Assembly (NCBI GenBank): GCA_963850605.1
Contig: CAWKLX010000006.1
Span: 186,001 to 250,000, forward strand
Direction: 5' to 3'
DNA: 64,000 nt
Source of the DNA: BOG-908 sp963850605
GTDB taxonomy: Bacteria > Pseudomonadota > Alphaproteobacteria > Acetobacterales > Acetobacteraceae
Under the pieces are notes generated by a model, which worked only from the letters and a program-made list of their open reading frames with translations, searched no databases and was not told the origin of the DNA. Both the position numbers and the translations under genes were made by a program. Each line of letters begins with the position of its first letter. The stretch's first letter is position 1. Shown one piece after another: positions 1 through 8,724 of the stretch.

Positions 1-1849
1 CGGAATGTCCGTTGGCGGCCAGAATGCGCGCCCGCAACTCATCGAGTTGCGGGGTCTGCTCGCTGGCCCGGTCGAGCAGGGCGGCCGCGCGCTCCGGCTG
101 GCGTGCCCGCACGTAGGTCTCAGCCAGGGTGGCGGTGACGCCGGGCGAGTTTGGCGCGGCGCCATGGGCCGCCTCGGCGAGGGCTAACGCCTGGTCGGTG
201 TGCTGGTCGGCGAACAGCGCGGGCAGCAACAGGTTCAGCGCGCCCTGGTCGCCCGGGTGCTTGGCCAAAAAATTCCGGAGCAGAGCTTCCGCCCCGGCCC
301 GGTCGCCGCGCAGTCCATCGATCCGAACCAGGTTCAGCGTAGCCGCACGGCTATCGGGATATCGGCGCAGCACGTCCTGCAGCTGCGCCTGTGCGCCGTC
401 GATATCGAGGGCTGCAAGCTTGACCTGCGCCGCGAGGACACCGGCCGCCTCGTCATCGCCGGCCAGCGCGCGCACGCGGGCCACGCCGCGTGTGGCGGCG
501 TCCAGGTCGCCACGGGCCAGTGCCGCCTGCACCAGCGCCTCGGCCGGGGCTCGCTGGTTGGGTGCGATCTGCAGCGAACGGGTGAGCGCTGCTTCCGCGG
601 AGGCGCCGTCGCCCAGGTTGAGCGCGGAGGCGGCCAGCCGGTTGAGGATCTGGGCGTTTTGCGGGGCGAGGCGCGACGCCTCGGCGAAGCTGGCGCGGGC
701 GGCCAGCTTCTGGCCGGACATGGCCTGGGCTTGACCTTGCAGATCCAGCGTGTCGGCGTCCGGGTGGGCGGCAAGGGACGGATTGCGCAACAGGTCGAGT
801 GCCTGCGCGGGCTGGTGCCGGACGAGTGCTACCACCGCGGCCAGCTTCAACCCCCCAACGTCGTTCGGGGCATGGGCCAGGAACTTGGCTGCGGCCTCCT
901 CGGCCAGGGCCGGCTGATCCACGCCCAGCTTCACCAAGCCGAGCAGGAAGTCCCCGCGCGGCAGCTGATCGATGGCGGGCCCGATCCGGGTCAGGCACGA
1001 ATCGGCGGCCGGGTAGTCACGATCCTGGACGGCCAGGATGGCACACAGATAGTTCGATCCCACATTTCTGGGCGTAGCTTGCACCACCAAGCCCAGTGCA
1101 TCTCGCGCTTGGTCGAGGTGTCCCTGCGCGGCCAGGGCCCGCGCCTTGATCATCAACGCGTCCAGCCTGCCGGGACTGGCCGCCAGGATCGGCGCGGCCA
1201 GGGTCAGCGCCGTTTTCGGATCCTGGCGGCGCAGGGCGATCTCGGCCAGCATCATCTGCGCATCCGTGTCGGCCGGCGCATGGGCCAGGATGCGGCGGGA
1301 CGCAGCTTCAGCGCCACCCAGGTCGCCGCGCACCAGGGCAACACGGGCCGCCGTCAACAGGACGTCCCTTGCCTCGGGTGAAGCTGCCAGTGCCTGCGCG
1401 ATGGTTGTCTGGGCCGCATCGGTCTGGCCGAGTGCGAGCTGGGCCGCGGCGCGGATCGTCAGCCGGTCCACCCGTTCCGCCGGCGGGCCGGAAGCGGGGT
1501 CGAAATCCTTCAGCGCCGCTTCGAAATGGCCTTGCTGAAGGTAGGCCTGGCCCAACGAAAGCACCATGGCGGCATGATCATAGCCACGGTCGGCCGCGCG
1601 CCTGAACTGCAACTCGGCAGCAGCGGCGTTGCCGGTCGCAAGATCGACCTCCCCCAGCAGGAAGGCGGCCACCTTGTTCTGCGGATGCGCGCGGACCGCC
1701 TGACGGAGATACAGTTCGGCGCCCCGCATGTCGCCATGGGCCATGAGACGGCGAGCGTTGGCGATCGGGTCGCGCGGGCGCAGCACCGCGAAGCCGGCCG
1801 CACCGGCGACGAGGAGGACAGCCAGGCCGATCGCCAGCGCCTTGCGCAT
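1..1849 (-). CDS. prsT: PrsT-like TPR protein of XrtA/PEP-CTERM EPS locus (3' end outside window)
   Basis: Reading leftward from an ATG at 1849, one frame stays open to base 1 (616 codons), so the C-terminus is outside the window. It starts with an N-terminal hydrophobic segment (MRKALAIGLAVLLVAGAAGF) followed by repeated helical pairs with TPR character, for example 'HGDMRGAELYLRQAVRAHP' and 'AYLQQGHFEAALKDF'. Large TPR proteins called PrsT accompany XrtA exosortase/EPS operons and are thought to act in the periplasm or inner membrane during polysaccharide and PEP-CTERM protein export. The assignment rests on TPR architecture plus its divergent position next to the export operon starting at 2072. 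I checked the frame at about 775 and 82 and found no shift. PrsT proteins are usually near 900 residues, so roughly a third may be missing. Another TPR protein of the same locus is possible. Confidence 0.75.
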   Translation of the reverse strand, partial: MRKALAIGLAVLLVAGAAGFAVLRPRDPIANARRLMAHGDMRGAELYLRQAVRAHPQNKVAAFLLGEVDLATGNAAAAELQFRRAADRGYDHAAMVLSLGQAYLQQGHFEAALKDFDPASGPPAERVDRLTIRAAAQLALGQTDAAQTTIAQALAASPEARDVLLTAARVALVRGDLGGAEAASRRILAHAPADTDAQMMLAEIALRRQDPKTALTLAAPILAASPGRLDALMIKARALAAQGHLDQARDALGLVVQATPRNVGSNYLCAILAVQDRDYPAADSCLTRIGPAIDQLPRGDFLLGLVKLGVDQPALAEEAAAKFLAHAPNDVGGLKLAAVVALVRHQPAQALDLLRNPSLAAHPDADTLDLQGQAQAMSGQKLAARASFAEASRLAPQNAQILNRLAASALNLGDGASAEAALTRSLQIAPNQRAPAEALVQAALARGDLDAATRGVARVRALAGDDEAAGVLAAQVKLAALDIDGAQAQLQDVLRRYPDSRAATLNLVRIDGLRGDRAGAEALLRNFLAKHPGDQGALNLLLPALFADQHTDQALALAEAAHGAAPNSPGVTATLAETYVRARQPERAAALLDRASEQTPQLDELRARILAANGHS

Positions 1850-2071
1850 GCTTGCATCCAGTGTGAGGGGAGACTGCGTTACCGCTCTAACTGATTGCGC
1901 TTGCAACGTGAACGGCTCGTTCTCCCCAATGACGATGGGGCAAGCGCCTCAAAATCGCCGGATGATGGCAAAAAACACTCTGAGGTTGCATGTTACGTTG
2001 AAAATAAACGATTGCGCTTAGAAAATCACCCTTTTATGTACTGCTTCTCGTTAGAAAATCGGGTGAGTTGG
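1850..2071. promoter_or_regulatory. Divergent regulatory region of the EPS locus
   Basis: This 222-bp gap separates the leftward TPR gene from the rightward export operon and is the most AT-rich stretch of the locus (about 1960-2050). It must hold both promoters. The 10-mer GATTGCGCTT occurs twice in direct orientation, at 1893-1902 and 2010-2019, which could be a regulator site. I see no convincing sigma-54 -24/-12 pair, although XrtA loci in other bacteria are often under PrsK/PrsR and sigma-54 control. Confidence 0.4.
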
Positions 2072-2725
2072 ATGAGTGGGGCACCAGGCCGGATCAGCTT
2101 CTGGCTGTTGGGCATAGCAACTTCCGGACTGCTATGTGTCGGTGGCTGTGGCCGGTCCGGGGCGGATAGCGCGCAGAGTGGTGCCGAGGAGTCGTCGCCG
2201 GCTGCCTCCGAGGCCGGCCAGTATGTGATCGGGCCAGGCGATGTGTTGTCCATTTTCGTCTACGAGGCGCCGCCGCTCTCGGTCACGGAGCTTCCGGTCA
2301 GGCCCGACGGGCGCATCTCGGTGCCGCTCGTGCCCGACGTTCTGGCGGCGGGCAAAACGCCGTCGGAGCTCGGCGCCGTGATCGCGTCCAGCCTGAAGAA
2401 GTTCGTCAACGATCCGAATGTGACCGTGATGGTCCGGTCGTTCACCGGGCCCTCCGACCGGCGCATACGCGTGATCGGCGAAGCGACCGACCCGCAGGCG
2501 ATCGCCTACACCGAAAACATGACGTTGCTGGATGTGATGATCGCGACCAAGGGGCTGACCAAGTTCGCCGCCGGCAACCGTGCGGTCATCGTGCGCCGCG
2601 AGGCGGGCCACGGGGAGCAGCGCATCCGCGTGCATCTCTCTGACCTGATCAAGGACGGTGACATTACGCAGAACATGGCGATGCGGCCGGGTGACACGCT
2701 GATCATCCCGCAAAGCTATTTCTGA
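2072..2725 (+). CDS. XrtA-associated polysaccharide export lipoprotein (Wza-like)
   Basis: Polysaccharide biosynthesis/export protein of about 217 residues, the outer-membrane channel-type component that passes exopolysaccharide out of the cell. The frame is open further upstream, but I start at ATG 2072 because it gives a lipoprotein signal peptide ending in a lipobox (LLCVGGC) and has a GGGTGAG-like ribosome site before it. The mature part has the Poly_export motif 'YVIGPGDVLSIFVYE', 'RPDGRISVPLVPDV', then a SLBB-like 'RIRVIGEATDPQAIAYTEN' and ends 'MRPGDTLIIPQSYF', as in the TIGR03027 type of XrtA loci. It is followed 5 bp later by the chain-length gene, so the two are probably one transcript. 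Confidence 0.88.
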   Translation: MSGAPGRISFWLLGIATSGLLCVGGCGRSGADSAQSGAEESSPAASEAGQYVIGPGDVLSIFVYEAPPLSVTELPVRPDGRISVPLVPDVLAAGKTPSELGAVIASSLKKFVNDPNVTVMVRSFTGPSDRRIRVIGEATDPQAIAYTENMTLLDVMIATKGLTKFAAGNRAVIVRREAGHGEQRIRVHLSDLIKDGDITQNMAMRPGDTLIIPQSYF

Positions 2726-2730
2726 GCAGC

Positions 2731-4281
2731 ATGTCGACGCCGTCGCAAAGCTGGTGCGCAGATCATTCCGGCAAGGGGCTGACCTTGGAATCGTTGCAGG
2801 ATCTCGTCGGCCGCTATGCGGGCCTGGCCTGGCGCCGCCGGTGGTGGGCGCTGGCGGCGGCCTGGCTCGTCTGCCTGGCCGGATGGTTCGGTGTGGCCAT
2901 GATGCCGAACCAGTTCGAGGCGAGCGCGCAAGTCTATATCGATGCCGATGCGGTGCTGACGCCGCTGCTGCGCGGCCTGGCGGCGGACAGCTCGATGACC
3001 GATCAGATCGACTTGCTGCAGCACATGCTGCTGTCACGTCCGAATCTCGAAAAGATCGTGGCCAAGACGGATCTGGCGCTGGACACGCGAACCCCGGCCG
3101 ACATGGAACGGATGGTGGCGCGGCTGGGGCAGACGATCAAGGTGGTGCCACAGGCGCGCAATATCTTCGCGATCACCTTCCGCAGCCCCGACCGGCAACT
3201 CTCCTTCGACGTCGTGCAGGCCGTGCTGGCCAGCTTCATCGAAAACCGCGCCGGCGACAATCGGGACGATATGGAGAAGGCCTCCCAGTTCCTCGACGAG
3301 CAGATCGGCAGTTACGAGAAGCAGTTGCGCGAGGCCGAGGCGAAGCGCGCCGAGTTCCGCACCAAATATGTCGATCTGCTGCCCGGCGATGGCGGGGTGA
3401 ACCGGCTGGAACAGGCCCGGATACAGGTGACGACCTTGTCGGGCCAGCTTGCCGACGCGCGATCGCGGCGCGTGCTGCTGGCGCGGGAGTTGGGTGGCAC
3501 GCAGGCGCTGGTGGTGACCGAGGCGGCCGGTGGCGGTGCGGACACGCACAGTTCATTGCGTGCGGCCGAGGACAGGCTGCGCGAATTGCGCCGGGTTTAT
3601 ACCGACAGCTATCCCGAGGTGATCTCGCAGCAGCGCGCGGTGGCCGACTTGCGGCGGACCGAACATGCGCCAGCCGCATCCTCCGGCGGCAGGTCGGCGC
3701 CGAACCCGGTCTATGAGCAGCTGAAACTGCGGCTGGTCGAGACCGACGCGCTGATCGACAGCCTGCAGCGGCAGATCGAGGACGCGACGCACGAACGCGA
3801 CCGGCTGGATGTGGTGGCCCACGGCGCCCCGAACCTGGAGGCGCGCTACATCAACCTCAATCGCGATTACGATGTGCTGCGCAAGAACTACGACGAGCTG
3901 CTGGCGCGGCGGGAGGGCATGCGGATCGCTACCGCGGCCCAGGTACGCGCGAGCAACGTCAAAATGGTGATCATCGATCCGCCCCTGGTACCGCGCGTGC
4001 CGGTGGCCCCGGCGCGCATCCTGCTGTCGATGGGCGTGCTGGTGGCGGGCTTGGCCGCCGGGGCCGGCGTGATCGCGGCCTGGCTGATGCTCGACCAGTC
4101 TTTCCACAGCATTCTCGATCTGCGGGCGGTGGGGCTGCCGGTGATCGGCGCCATCTCGCTGGCGGCCATTCCACTGACCGCGCGCGCGCGCCTTCGCCAG
4201 GCGGCAACGTTCGGATCGGCCGCGGCTCTGCTGCTGGTGGCGCTTGGCGGCGTGCTGCTGCACTACGCGCAACGCATCTGA
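2731..4281 (+). CDS. XrtA-associated chain-length determinant (Wzz-like)
   Basis: 516-residue inner-membrane polysaccharide co-polymerase that sets EPS chain length and partners the tyrosine-kinase-like ATPase encoded next. A Wzz segment with a transmembrane helix lies near residues 35-55 (ALAAAWLVCLAGWFGVAMM), followed by 'FEASAQVYIDADAVLTPLL', a long periplasmic coiled coil (about 175-385), and a second membrane helix near 430-450. An extra hydrophobic C-terminus follows (about 480-510). The stop overlaps the next ATG (ATGA-type coupling at 4281). It matches the TIGR03007-type proteins of exosortase loci in layout and length. Confidence 0.87.
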   Translation: MSTPSQSWCADHSGKGLTLESLQDLVGRYAGLAWRRRWWALAAAWLVCLAGWFGVAMMPNQFEASAQVYIDADAVLTPLLRGLAADSSMTDQIDLLQHMLLSRPNLEKIVAKTDLALDTRTPADMERMVARLGQTIKVVPQARNIFAITFRSPDRQLSFDVVQAVLASFIENRAGDNRDDMEKASQFLDEQIGSYEKQLREAEAKRAEFRTKYVDLLPGDGGVNRLEQARIQVTTLSGQLADARSRRVLLARELGGTQALVVTEAAGGGADTHSSLRAAEDRLRELRRVYTDSYPEVISQQRAVADLRRTEHAPAASSGGRSAPNPVYEQLKLRLVETDALIDSLQRQIEDATHERDRLDVVAHGAPNLEARYINLNRDYDVLRKNYDELLARREGMRIATAAQVRASNVKMVIIDPPLVPRVPVAPARILLSMGVLVAGLAAGAGVIAAWLMLDQSFHSILDLRAVGLPVIGAISLAAIPLTARARLRQAATFGSAAALLLVALGGVLLHYAQRI

Positions 4282-5087
4282 TGGATACGCACGCACTCAT
4301 GCACGTGGACGCGCAGCCCACGCCGCCCCTGCCCCGCACGCAGGCCGACATGATGCGGGCGGGACTCGTGCTGGAGCCTGAGGGGCGGACACGCCTCGGC
4401 GACGAGTTCCGCATTGCAGCCAGCCGGCTTGATGCCGTGGTGCGCAAATCGATCGCCGCCGGCGAGCCGTGCGGCAATCTCGTGCTCGTCACCAGCACGC
4501 GTCCGGCGGAGGGCAAGAGCTTCTCCGCCCTCAATCTTGCCGCCTCCCTCTCGCGCACCGGGTCCCGGCCGGTGCTGCTGATCGACGCCGACGCCAAGGT
4601 GCGCTGCCTGAGCGAGCTGCTCGGCCTGGCCGGCAGCCGGGGGTTGCTCGACCTGGCGGAGGATGGCGTCCGCGAGCCGGAGCGCATGGTGGTCTCGACG
4701 CCGGTGGCCGGCCTGACGGTGCTGCCGCTGGGCGACCCGCATCTGGCGCGCGAGCAGGGCGCGCGCAGCCAGCCTCTCCCGGCCGTGGCCGAGGCTCTGT
4801 CGCGGCATTTTGCCGGTTCCACCCTGGTCATCGATACCGGTCCGCTGCTCGCCACCAGCGATCCCAGCGTGCTTGCCCCGGTTGCCTCGCAGATCGTCAT
4901 GGTGGTCGAGGCCGCGCGCACCCAGCGCAGCGAGCTGGACGCGGCGCTGGACATGATCAAGGCGTGCCCGAAGATCGTGCTGCTGCTTAACAAGCAGGCC
5001 GGCCGCAACCGCTCGACATTCGGCGCCTACAGCTACACCGGCGACTATTACGCGAAACCCAACGCACCACCGCCACCCCGGGCTTGA
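4281..5087 (+). CDS. XrtA-associated BY-kinase-like ATPase (CpsD/CapB type)
   Basis: 268-residue cytoplasmic P-loop protein of the bacterial tyrosine kinase family that works with the chain-length protein to control polymerisation and export. Visible motifs are Walker A in 'STRPAEGKSFSALNLAASL' (about 73-91), Walker A' 'VLLIDADAK' (about 99-107), and Walker B-like 'LVIDTGPLL'. The C-terminus has a small tyrosine cluster (YSYTGDYY) that could be autophosphorylated. Start ATG overlaps the upstream stop, and the barrel gene follows 4 bp downstream. Confidence 0.85.
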   Translation: MDTHALMHVDAQPTPPLPRTQADMMRAGLVLEPEGRTRLGDEFRIAASRLDAVVRKSIAAGEPCGNLVLVTSTRPAEGKSFSALNLAASLSRTGSRPVLLIDADAKVRCLSELLGLAGSRGLLDLAEDGVREPERMVVSTPVAGLTVLPLGDPHLAREQGARSQPLPAVAEALSRHFAGSTLVIDTGPLLATSDPSVLAPVASQIVMVVEAARTQRSELDAALDMIKACPKIVLLLNKQAGRNRSTFGAYSYTGDYYAKPNAPPPPRA

Positions 5088-5091
5088 TCTG

Positions 5092-6816
5092 ATGCGGGTG
5101 GCAGTGGGCCGGTTCAGGAGAAGGTATGCAACACGGCTAGCCATGGCGGGCGGCGTGCTGACGCTGTCGCTCCAGGCCGCGCACGCGCAGGACGATGCCG
5201 GCCCGGTCGCACCGTTGCCGCCGCCGGCCGCGGAAACTGTTCTGCCGCGCACCGGGATCGATCCCACCGTTTCGGATTTGCGCGAGCACCTGCTGCAATC
5301 CTACGGCGATGCCGAACCGAATGTGCGGGCGGGCGGGCCGGATTTGCAGTTCACCGGCCAGTTGGGCCTGGCCGAAGAATATACGAGCGATGTGGGCGCG
5401 TCCGGAAGCGGCGGCGGCGGGCGTGGCAGCGATGCGATTACGCAGCTGCAGCCAGGGATCACTATCGTTGACACGTCGCAACGTCTGCGTGTCAGCCTCG
5501 ACTACGCGCCTACCGGGCAAATCTACGCCGTCCATAGCGGCTACTCGCAATTCGCCCAACAATTCACCGGCGATGTGCTGGCCACGGCACTGCCCGGCTG
5601 GCTGTATGTCGATCTACGGGGCAATGTCAGCCAGCAAGCAGTGTTTGGCGGCCTAGGGCCATCCAGCACGATCAACCTGGCGCCGAATGACCGGCAAACC
5701 GATAGCAGCGTGTCGTTCTCGCCGTATCTGAGCCGCCAGTTCGGCACGCATGGCACGGTCGAATTTGGGGCCGGCTATGTCTACAGCGCGACCGACGCGC
5801 CCGGGATCGCCGCCGGCACCGCGAATGCGTTCGATGGCGCGGGTGCCTATGGCAGCTCGTATCTGGCCACCAAGCGCGGCTTCGCCAGCTACGAGACGGG
5901 CGAGGATCTGGGGCGTGTGCGTAACAAGATCGGCACCGACGATAGTTTTTACGATGGCAGCGGCGCGCTGGCTGGCGGGCGCCGGCTGCTTCTGACAGAC
6001 GACGCCAGCTACGCGGCGACGCGGCTTGTCACGCTGCTGGGCCAGGTGGGTTACGAGGATCTGAGCTATCCCCGCAGCGATTTCGCCTATTCCGGCCCGG
6101 TCGCGGCGGGCGGCGTGAAGCTGACGCCCAAGCCGGGCAGCTATGTGACGGTCGAGTATCGCTACCTGGACGGGTTCGGCTCCGCCTATGTGCAAGGGTC
6201 GGTGCAGGCCACCGCCCGTATCCGGGTGTTCGGCGGCTATTCGGCCGGCATCTCCACCTATCAGCAGGATGTGCAGACCAACCTGCTCGATGGCGGCTTG
6301 TCGGATAGCGCGACGGGGGCCGCCGCCTCGGTGCTGCAGGCAGCGCCGCTGCTGCAGGGGGATAATTCGTTCGGCGCCAACCAGAATCTGACCCGCACGC
6401 ACCGGCTGGACGCGACGGCCACCTATCTCGGCGACCGCGACACCGCGACCCTGTCGGTGTCGCAACAAACCACCGACCCTGTGGGGCGCCAGGTCGGGCA
6501 GTTCGCCCAGGTTTCCACGCGCGGCGCGTTCGGCAGCGTCTCGCTCAGCCACGAACTGAGCCCTATCCTGAGCGTGACCGGCTTCGTCGAATACGGCAGC
6601 AACCATACCGGCCTCGCCCGCGTCGGCACGGCGAGCAGCGGCCAGACGGTCAGCGTGGCCGCCGGGCTGAACTGCGTGTTCACGCAGACATTGAGCGGCT
6701 ACCTGCGGTTCGGCGGAACATACCTGGCGGGTGGCTCGGCTTTCGCATCCTCTGGCGCGCAGGGATTGGGCGGTGGGGAGACGACCGTCACCCTGGGCGC
6801 GGTGAAACGGTTCTGA
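5092..6816 (+). CDS. XrtA/PEP-CTERM-associated outer-membrane beta-barrel protein (TIGR03016-like)
   Basis: 574-residue protein with a cleavable signal peptide (ending near 'LQAAHAQ', residue about 33). After it come alternating aromatic/glycine strands typical of an outer-membrane barrel, for example 'LRVSLDYAPTGQIYAVHSG', 'YVTVEYRYLDGFGSAYVQG' and a terminal 'GGGETTVTLGAVKRF' ending in Phe, the usual Bam-recognised C-terminus. The position between the kinase and deacetylase is that of the PEP-CTERM-system outer-membrane protein in other XrtA loci. It may form part of the export channel. The precise role is unknown. Confidence 0.8.
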   Translation: MRVAVGRFRRRYATRLAMAGGVLTLSLQAAHAQDDAGPVAPLPPPAAETVLPRTGIDPTVSDLREHLLQSYGDAEPNVRAGGPDLQFTGQLGLAEEYTSDVGASGSGGGGRGSDAITQLQPGITIVDTSQRLRVSLDYAPTGQIYAVHSGYSQFAQQFTGDVLATALPGWLYVDLRGNVSQQAVFGGLGPSSTINLAPNDRQTDSSVSFSPYLSRQFGTHGTVEFGAGYVYSATDAPGIAAGTANAFDGAGAYGSSYLATKRGFASYETGEDLGRVRNKIGTDDSFYDGSGALAGGRRLLLTDDASYAATRLVTLLGQVGYEDLSYPRSDFAYSGPVAAGGVKLTPKPGSYVTVEYRYLDGFGSAYVQGSVQATARIRVFGGYSAGISTYQQDVQTNLLDGGLSDSATGAAASVLQAAPLLQGDNSFGANQNLTRTHRLDATATYLGDRDTATLSVSQQTTDPVGRQVGQFAQVSTRGAFGSVSLSHELSPILSVTGFVEYGSNHTGLARVGTASSGQTVSVAAGLNCVFTQTLSGYLRFGGTYLAGGSAFASSGAQGLGGGETTVTLGAVKRF

Positions 6817-6820
6817 TCGC

Positions 6821-7687
6821 ATGGCCACGTCCGCCTCGAGTGATATGCCGCCCGTCCACGCGATGACTGTCGATGTGGAGGACTGGTTCCAGGTCCAGGC
6901 TTTCGCCAGGGCAATCGCCCGCGAGGAGTGGGAGAGCCTGCCGCGCCGGGTCGAACAGAATACCGACCGGTTCCTGGCGATGTTCGCGGAAGCCGGCGTG
7001 CAGGCGACATTCTTCACGCTGGGCTGGGTCGCGGACCGGCACCCGGCGCTGGTGCGTCGCATCGTGGCGGGCGGCCACGAGCTGGCCAGCCATGGCTATG
7101 CCCATCGCCTGGTGCACGAGCAGGCGCCCGCCGATTTCGCCGAGGATGTGGGGCGTGCACGGCGCGTGCTGGAAGATGTGAGCGGGGTCGCCGTGCGCGG
7201 CTACCGCGCGCCCACCTTCTCGATCAATGGCCGCAACCCTTGGGCATTCGATGTGCTGGCGGCCGCGGGATACGCCTACAGTTCCAGCGTGTATCCGATA
7301 CGGCACGACCTCTACGGCATGCCGGGCGCCCCGCGCGCGCCGCATCGCGTGGCCGGTGGCGGCCTGCTCGAAATCCCGATGACCACCGTCCGGCTGGCGG
7401 GCCGTGTGCTGCCCTGCGCCGGCGGCGGCTATTTCCGGCTACTGCCCTACGCCCTCTTCCGGGCGGGTCTGCGCCGTGTGGAGCGGGAGGGCGGGCGCGG
7501 CCTGTTCTACACCCATCCATGGGAGATCGATCCTGGCCAGCCGCGCGTGGCGGCCGCTTCCCGGCTATCCAGGTTTCGTCACACCGTGAATCTGCACCGG
7601 ACAGCCGGACGCATACGGCACCTGCTGCGCGATTTCCGTTGGGACCGCATGGACCGCGTTTTTGCGGCCGAACTGGCCGGAGCATGA
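6821..7687 (+). CDS. XrtA-system polysaccharide deacetylase
   Basis: 288-residue NodB-type carbohydrate deacetylase. The metal/catalytic motifs are visible: 'MTVDVEDWFQV' near the N-terminus (Asp of motif 1), 'GHELASHGYAHR' (the H-x3-H metal pair), and 'VRGYRAPTFSIN' (motif 3 Arg). No signal peptide is seen. Enzymes of this subfamily (TIGR03006) are constant members of XrtA EPS loci and probably remove N- or O-acetyl groups from the polymer. The gene overlaps the next start by ATGA, indicating translational coupling. Confidence 0.88.
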   Translation: MATSASSDMPPVHAMTVDVEDWFQVQAFARAIAREEWESLPRRVEQNTDRFLAMFAEAGVQATFFTLGWVADRHPALVRRIVAGGHELASHGYAHRLVHEQAPADFAEDVGRARRVLEDVSGVAVRGYRAPTFSINGRNPWAFDVLAAAGYAYSSSVYPIRHDLYGMPGAPRAPHRVAGGGLLEIPMTTVRLAGRVLPCAGGGYFRLLPYALFRAGLRRVEREGGRGLFYTHPWEIDPGQPRVAAASRLSRFRHTVNLHRTAGRIRHLLRDFRWDRMDRVFAAELAGA

Positions 7688-8724
7688 TCCGGGTTCGCGC
7701 GCTTGGGGCGGATACGGAAGCCTGGGATGCGTTCGTGCGCGCACGGCCGGAGAGCACGTTTTTCCACCTGTCCGCCTGGCGCGGGGTGATCGAAGCGGCG
7801 TTCTCGCATCGCGCGCATTACCTGGTCGCCGAGCAGGATGGGGATATCGTGGGCGCGCTGCCGCTTGTCGCCTTGCGCACCAGGTTGTTCGGCCACCGAC
7901 TGATCTCGAACCCGTTCTGCGTCTATGGCGGGCCGGTGGCCGCGAGTGCCGAGGCGGCCTGTGCGTTGGCCGACGGCGCGGCCGCGTTGCGCGCCGAGTT
8001 GGGCGCGCAATCCTGCGAGTTCCGGTGCCGCGACGCGCCGCCGGAGGGCTGGCTGGACGAGCGGTGGCAGGCTCGGGACGCATTGTACGTCACGTTCCGG
8101 CGCGCGATCGCGGCTGACGACGAGGCGAATCTGAAAGCGGTGCCGCGCAAACAGCGCGCGGTCATCCGCAAGGGTATCGAGCGCGGGTTGCGCGTCACCG
8201 CGGATCGGAACGTCGATGTCTTGCACAACATCTACGCGCAAAGCGTGCGCAACCTGGGCACGCCGGTTTTTTCCCGCCGGTATTTCCGTATCCTTGCCGA
8301 AACTTTTCTGCACGACATGGATGTCGTCACCGTCAGCGATGGTGCGACACCGGTCGCCTCCGTCCTGAATTTTTACTGGCGCGACGAGGTGATCCCCTAT
8401 TACGGCGGCGGCACGCCGGCCGCCCGTGCCTGTGCCGGCAACGATGTGATGTATTGGGAGGTGATGCGGCGTGCCGCCGCGCGCGGATGCCGGCTGTTCG
8501 ATTTCGGCCGCAGCAAGCAGGGCACCGGGGCATTCGCGTTCAAGAAGAACTGGGGTTTTACCCCAACGAACCTGGACTACCGCTATCTGCTGCCGCCCGG
8601 CGAAAGCGTGCCGGAGGTCAACCCGGCCAATCCGAAATACGCAGCTTTGATCGCAGCTTGGAAGCGCCTGCCTTTGCCGGTGGCCAATGCACTGGGTCCG
8701 CACCTCGTGCGCGGCGTTGGATGA
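7684..8724 (+). CDS. FemAB-like XrtA/PEP-CTERM-associated protein
   Basis: 346-residue member of the FemAB/GNAT superfamily (TIGR03019-like) found in exosortase loci. The N-terminal half has 'STFFHLSAWRGVIEAAF' and 'ISNPFCVYGGPVA'; the C-terminal GNAT half has 'KAVPRKQRAVIRKGIERG', 'PYYGGGTPAARACAGNDVMYWEVMRRA' split over two segments, and 'LFDFGRSKQGTGAFAFKKNWG'. Members are proposed to transfer aminoacyl or acyl groups to a polymer or lipid carrier, but the substrate is unknown. Both ends overlap neighbours by ATGA, so it is translated with the deacetylase and XrtA. Confidence 0.85.
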   Translation: MIRVRALGADTEAWDAFVRARPESTFFHLSAWRGVIEAAFSHRAHYLVAEQDGDIVGALPLVALRTRLFGHRLISNPFCVYGGPVAASAEAACALADGAAALRAELGAQSCEFRCRDAPPEGWLDERWQARDALYVTFRRAIAADDEANLKAVPRKQRAVIRKGIERGLRVTADRNVDVLHNIYAQSVRNLGTPVFSRRYFRILAETFLHDMDVVTVSDGATPVASVLNFYWRDEVIPYYGGGTPAARACAGNDVMYWEVMRRAAARGCRLFDFGRSKQGTGAFAFKKNWGFTPTNLDYRYLLPPGESVPEVNPANPKYAALIAAWKRLPLPVANALGPHLVRGVG

